Positions 40,154 to 44,230 of a DNA stretch of 44,230 nt are shown here, one piece after another. Position 1 is the first letter of the stretch. The number at the start of each line of letters is the position of its first letter. Made by a program: the position numbers and the translations under genes. Source of the DNA: an uncultured Lachnospira sp. (GTDB taxonomy: Bacteria > Bacillota > Clostridia > Lachnospirales > Lachnospiraceae); assembly GCA_910585095.1 (NCBI GenBank), contig CAJUBU010000022.1, positions 1 through 44,230 on the forward strand, written 5' to 3'. The notes below the pieces were generated by a model. The model saw nothing but the letters and a program-made list of their open reading frames with translations. It was not told where the DNA came from and did not search any database.

Positions 40154-41851
40154 TTAAAATTTTCCGGATTGAGTGATATCCTTAGCGTCAAGCAACCCTG
40201 CATTTTCGCACAAAAATCCTTTAACAATCCGCCCGTCCTCTAATTGAATATCTCCTATACTTAAAGGCTGTGACACTTGCTCCATCAATTTTCCAAAATT
40301 TATTTTGGGAATGGTATATAAATCAACCTCAATTGCTTTTGTCTCACCGTGATGACTTCTTATCATTCCGGGCTTGACAGGCAATGTATTTAATTCATAT
40401 AATTTGTAATTGTTTGATGTATGTGTGTGCATCTCAAATTCTGCACCTAATTCCGTCAACTGATATTCCAACGCCCTGCCTTTTTTATGTAAACCACAAA
40501 CAGCAATCGGCATGGTTTCTGAAGATAAAAATTTTTCTGCAAAACTTAATACAAGATTTTTATTATCACTGCGTCCAAATACAGTAATTCCAAACGGATA
40601 ATTGTAGTCGGTGCTGTTTTCAGGAACTGCAACAGCCATAAGGTCTAACAAATTACAATGATTCGTATATAATCCCATCTGACTGTTTGTGTCAATTGGA
40701 TTTTGGCGAACTTGCTCCCTTGTAAATGTTCCGCCCGCCGTAGGCATAATCATTACACTATCCTTTAATAATTCGCTGGTTTTTTGTTTATACGCTTGCA
40801 ATTCATGCAAATTTCCAAAAAGTTTTGAAGCTGTCTGCTCTTTTGCTCCTCCCGAACGAAGTATTTTTTCTGTCACTGGAAAAATTTTTTTTGGATGACT
40901 TTCAATAAAATCTTTTAAATCTTGCCAGCGCTCTGCAACATATGCGCCCTCATACAGTATCAATGCCGCTTTTTCAAACATTTGATAATGGATATATTCA
41001 ACTTTTATGCCAAGCCTTTTTATTCGACAAACTGCCTTATTCCATTTTTCCTGATACTGCTTTGCAAAATCGCCGTAAAATGTTGGCTCATCCATAGGAA
41101 GATAAACTTTTTTAGGCAGTATTTTTCCCTTTTCCTCAAAAATCCTTGACCAAGCACACTCTTTGTCATAGCCTTTTGCATAGGTATCAATCAATTCTGC
41201 ATCTTGTATATTATTGGCAAATACAGTGACACAGTCCAAACTTGCACAAGCCGGAACAACACCAGAAGTTGACCAAGAACCTATGGCTGGCTTTAAGCCC
41301 ACCAGTGTATTTAACATTGCTGGAACTCTGCCTGAGCCTGCCGTATCTGTTCCCAAAGAAAATGCCGCCATACCAAGCGCTACACTGACGGCTGACCCTG
41401 AGCTTGAACCGCCGCTTATCAATTCGGACTGATACGCATTATAAACTTCCCCGTAAGGACTTCTTGTCCCAACCAGCCCTGTTGCAAACTGGTCCAAATT
41501 CGTTTTTCCAATTGGTATTGCCCCTGCCTGAATCAACTGTTGTACCACAAATGCGTTTTTTGTGGGAATATAACTGTAATCTGGACAAGCCGCTGTCGTT
41601 GGCATATTGGCAACATCAATATTATCCTTAACAGCAAAAGGGATTCCCCACAGCGGTAAGCTCTCTCTATCAGCAGGCAATTTTTTAAAATATTGCTTTA
41701 GGATTTCCATTGTAGGTTTCACAATCCAAATATGATAATCCTTATACATTTCCGTTCTTTTGATAATTTCATCAATTAATTCTTCTGGTTTCAGACCATT
41801 TTTATATGCCTGTTTAAGCCACATACATGTCAATTTTTCTGGAAAAAACAT
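40154..41851 (-). CDS. Allophanate hydrolase
   Basis: Splits allophanate (urea-1-carboxylate) into two ammonia and two CO2, the second step of urea amidolyase. The 565-residue protein from the ATG at 41851 has an amidase-signature domain: the Ser-Ser-Lys triad lies in PFAVKDN (K75), SGGSSSGSA (about 149-151) and DTAGSGRVPA (S173). The C-terminal domain (from about 425, IAVCGLHKKGRALEYQLTEL) is the AtzF/DUR1,2-type extension, which completes decarboxylation. AAGGAGG sits in the last codons of the urea carboxylase gene, and the stop and start nearly touch, so translation is coupled. In guanidine-degrading operons the same enzyme is used, so the true upstream substrate is open. Confidence 0.95.
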   Translation of the reverse strand: MFFPEKLTCMWLKQAYKNGLKPEELIDEIIKRTEMYKDYHIWIVKPTMEILKQYFKKLPADRESLPLWGIPFAVKDNIDVANMPTTAACPDYSYIPTKNAFVVQQLIQAGAIPIGKTNLDQFATGLVGTRSPYGEVYNAYQSELISGGSSSGSAVSVALGMAAFSLGTDTAGSGRVPAMLNTLVGLKPAIGSWSTSGVVPACASLDCVTVFANNIQDAELIDTYAKGYDKECAWSRIFEEKGKILPKKVYLPMDEPTFYGDFAKQYQEKWNKAVCRIKRLGIKVEYIHYQMFEKAALILYEGAYVAERWQDLKDFIESHPKKIFPVTEKILRSGGAKEQTASKLFGNLHELQAYKQKTSELLKDSVMIMPTAGGTFTREQVRQNPIDTNSQMGLYTNHCNLLDLMAVAVPENSTDYNYPFGITVFGRSDNKNLVLSFAEKFLSSETMPIAVCGLHKKGRALEYQLTELGAEFEMHTHTSNNYKLYELNTLPVKPGMIRSHHGETKAIEVDLYTIPKINFGKLMEQVSQPLSIGDIQLEDGRIVKGFLCENAGLLDAKDITQSGKF

Positions 41852-41853
41852 CA

Positions 41854-44230
41854 CTATTCCTCCTTTGGATAAACTGCTGCAACCATCTGTCCTGCATTGA
41901 CTTGCTCACTTACTTTGATATATACCTTTTTTACAATTCCGCTAACCGATGCCTCTACTGGAAATTCCATTTTCATACTTTCAAGCACAGCTATTTCCTG
42001 TCCTTTTGTCACAACATCGCCCTCTTTTACAAGAATCTTCCACACACTTCCCGGAATGGTTGCATTGCAAGACTCGCAGCCATCTGGTAATTGCGCTTCT
42101 TCTTGTGCTTGTGTATTATCATTTTCCGATACAAAATGGTCTAATCCCTGTTCTCTCCATCGTTGTCTTTCCGCCTCAAATGAGGTCTCTTGATGTTCTT
42201 TAAACCGCGCAGCACTCTCATGGATACTGTCAAGATATTTTTTATAATCCCCCAGATGAAAAGAAGTTTCCTCAATTTCTATATGAAATTCCCCGCGAAG
42301 GAAATCTTCTCTAAATTTAAGGATTTCTTCTGCTGTACAAGGATAAAATTTCAACTGGTCAAAAAAGTTTAAAAGCCAAGGCTTTCCTTTTAAAAATACA
42401 TCCGTTTCCTGCAATGGATTCCACATTTGTATTGTTCGTCCAACAAACTGATACCCTCCAGGTCCTTCCATTCCATATACACAAAGATACGCTCCCCCTA
42501 TACCAACTGCATTTTCTGGCGTCCAAGGTCTTGCCGGATTATACTTTGTTGTCACCATTCTATGTCTAGGGTCGACAGGCGTTGCTACGGGTGCGCCTAA
42601 ATAGACATCACCTAGTCCAAGCACCAAATAATCTGCTTCAAACACGATATTTTTTACATCTTCAATTGAATCAAGACCGTTGATTCTTCTAATAAACTCA
42701 GGATTGCTCGGACACCATGGTGCATTGGGTCTTACTGTCTGCTGATAACGCTTTGCCGCCAACTGTGTTTGTGGGTCGTCCCATGAAAGCGGCAATTTAA
42801 TAATTCTTGATGGAACTGTAATATCATCTAATTTTGGAAGATTACAATTGATTTCTTGAACCTTCTTTGCCATCTCTGGCGCATTTATTTTTTCAATATC
42901 AAAATGAACCTGCAAAGAACGAATACCTGGCGTCATATCAATAATAGGAAGCTTTGTTTTTTCAATTTCATTCATTAATATATGAACACGAAAACGCAGT
43001 TCAATATTAAGCTCCATCGCACCAAATTCTATTAAAATATTTTCTTCTCCATCCAAACGAATAATATAATCCGTTTCATCAGCCTGTCCTTCTGCCAAAA
43101 TGGCATAGGAAGCATTTATATTTGTGCTTTCAGGCAATTCCACCTTAACATTTCCAGAAATAATATTTTCTGTCTGAGCCTTTCTGAGAGCTTCTGCCTG
43201 CTCTAAGGTCAATAATTTAAAATGTACTTTATCACCCGGATGAAGCTGTCCTAACTTCCACAATTCAGCTTTTGCCGTTGTCACAGGACATACAAATCCA
43301 CCTAAACTTGGTCCATCTGGTCCTAATAAAATGGACTGGTCTCCTGTGAGGTCTAATGTACCAACAGCATACGCATTGTCATGGATATTAGAAGGGTGAA
43401 GTCCAGCCTCGCCGCCATCTTCCCGAACCCATTGCGGAATAGGACCATTGAGACGTATACCTGTTCTTGCACTGTTAAAATTAACCTCATATTCTGATGA
43501 AATCAATGTGTCTAAATATTCTGGCTTTAAATATTCACTTGTTGGCTGTGGTCCAGGAATAACACCAATCACCCAATTATCTGTAATCTGTGGTGCAAAT
43601 TCTTCGCTAAATGAACAGACAGACGTTATTTGACAATTATCCTTTAGTCTTAATACATCACCTGTTCTCAATGCTCTGCCATTATGACCGCCAAATTTAC
43701 CGTCAACAAATGTTGATGAACTTCCCATCACTTTTGCAACTTCAATACCGCCTGCAATTAAAAGATATGACCTCATGCCAGACTTGCACATTTTTAATTT
43801 TAAAATCTGATTAGGCATTGCTTGAATGACCTGATAGCGCAAAATAGGTTTATTGTCCAGTGTTGCCTCCATATCAGCCCCTGTCAAAACAAAACTTGCA
43901 GCCGTGCGAAATTTATAGCTTCCTCCGCGCAGAGTCATTTCAATGCCTGCCGCATCGGGGTTATTTCCAAGCAATTGATTGCCTATACGAAAACTATAAT
44001 TATCCATCGCTCCGCAAGGCGGAACACCCACAGTCCAATATCCCATCATACCGGGATAATCCTGCACCGTTGAAAGAACGCCTCCATCTATAACTTCTAA
44101 CGCCTTTTCTTCTGGAATAAAACCATCAAGCATTTTCGTAAATAATCTGCCTTCCTGATATTGCGATGTATGAATAAATGCCTTTAAATACTGCATATTC
44201 GTTGTAATGCCATATATACGCGATTCTTCT
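41854..44230 (-). CDS. Urea carboxylase (partial; 5' end beyond the window)
   Basis: Biotin-dependent carboxylase making allophanate from urea, ATP and bicarbonate. The frame is open to the right edge (ESRIYGITTN before MQYLKAFIHTSQY), and this segment corresponds to the end of the biotin-carboxylase domain, so the gene continues outside. Visible parts in order are the linker, a KipA/AHS2-like domain (GGVLSTVQDYPGMMGYWTVG, then VPPCGAMD), a KipI/AHS1-like domain (about 430-640 from that Met; NAVGIGGAYLCVYGMEGPGG), a helical linker, and the biotinyl domain with VLESMKMEFPVEASV, where K is biotinylated. The stop overlaps the next gene's start region. A guanidine carboxylase, a close relative, cannot be excluded without the missing part. 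Confidence 0.93.
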   Translation of the reverse strand, partial: EESRIYGITTNMQYLKAFIHTSQYQEGRLFTKMLDGFIPEEKALEVIDGGVLSTVQDYPGMMGYWTVGVPPCGAMDNYSFRIGNQLLGNNPDAAGIEMTLRGGSYKFRTAASFVLTGADMEATLDNKPILRYQVIQAMPNQILKLKMCKSGMRSYLLIAGGIEVAKVMGSSSTFVDGKFGGHNGRALRTGDVLRLKDNCQITSVCSFSEEFAPQITDNWVIGVIPGPQPTSEYLKPEYLDTLISSEYEVNFNSARTGIRLNGPIPQWVREDGGEAGLHPSNIHDNAYAVGTLDLTGDQSILLGPDGPSLGGFVCPVTTAKAELWKLGQLHPGDKVHFKLLTLEQAEALRKAQTENIISGNVKVELPESTNINASYAILAEGQADETDYIIRLDGEENILIEFGAMELNIELRFRVHILMNEIEKTKLPIIDMTPGIRSLQVHFDIEKINAPEMAKKVQEINCNLPKLDDITVPSRIIKLPLSWDDPQTQLAAKRYQQTVRPNAPWCPSNPEFIRRINGLDSIEDVKNIVFEADYLVLGLGDVYLGAPVATPVDPRHRMVTTKYNPARPWTPENAVGIGGAYLCVYGMEGPGGYQFVGRTIQMWNPLQETDVFLKGKPWLLNFFDQLKFYPCTAEEILKFREDFLRGEFHIEIEETSFHLGDYKKYLDSIHESAARFKEHQETSFEAERQRWREQGLDHFVSENDNTQAQEEAQLPDGCESCNATIPGSVWKILVKEGDVVTKGQEIAVLESMKMEFPVEASVSGIVKKVYIKVSEQVNAGQMVAAVYPKEE

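Overview
The window is AT-rich and looks like the chromosome of a low-GC Gram-positive anaerobe, most likely a Clostridia member of the Lachnospiraceae type. The reasons are the GGGtGRT/NifU-like gene pair, DUF4250, DUF6512 and DUF6548-like proteins, strong Shine-Dalgarno sites of the AGGAGG type, a CIRCE-controlled clpB, and a secreted lysozyme carrying a dockerin. The species cannot be named from sequence alone. No rRNA or tRNA gene was seen.

Layout. 1-1.6 kb: a tyrosine recombinase at the left edge with iterated GTCTTGT motifs beside it, the likely boundary of an integrated element that continues outside the window. 1.6-10.3 kb: a leftward housekeeping block (GGGtGRT/NifU-like pair, a left-handed beta-helix protein, glmS, topoisomerase III, yfbR, asd). 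10.6-13.4 kb: a rightward TerD-AIM24-vWA module with its own promoter and terminator. 13.4-15.9 kb: a leftward pair made of a cytosolic BMP-type binding protein fused to a ParB-like region and a metallophosphoesterase. 16.2-17.8 kb: a GNAT pseudogene with two in-frame TGA codons, a DMP19-like protein and a 59-residue DUF4250 protein. 17.8-20.6 kb: clpB under a promoter embedded in a CIRCE operator.

20.7-38.1 kb is an accessory, conflict-related stretch: a nuclease-methylase plus specificity subunit whose junction is a T7 slippery run; a class-M-like sirtuin and a Zn-type macrodomain protein behind a promoter flanked by two identical palindromic operators; a DUF6548-like protein; flavodoxin and IS110 remnants, the latter with a bridge-RNA-like leader; a Stealth phosphotransferase; a CDF metal transporter; a dockerin lysozyme; a membrane-anchored surface protein coupled to an orphan NADAR (DarT1-antitoxin-type) protein; and two orphan immunity-protein genes (Imm19-like, Imm51). 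38.1-44.2 kb: a leftward nitrogen operon (urea carboxylase, cut by the right edge, then allophanate hydrolase, a PII protein and an APC permease).

Two families of small structured intergenic repeats run through the window. Family 1 (seven copies, both orientations, centred on GATATTCGCAATCC) has an outer stem whose arms change together between copies. Family 2 (two copies) sits directly upstream of the vWA and Imm19-like genes. The most noteworthy observations are the start-less hsdS frame joined to hsdM through T7, the duplicated GATGTAA-N9-TTACATC operators of the sirtuin/macrodomain locus, the covarying repeats, and the co-occurrence of three ADP-ribose-related proteins without the expected partners.
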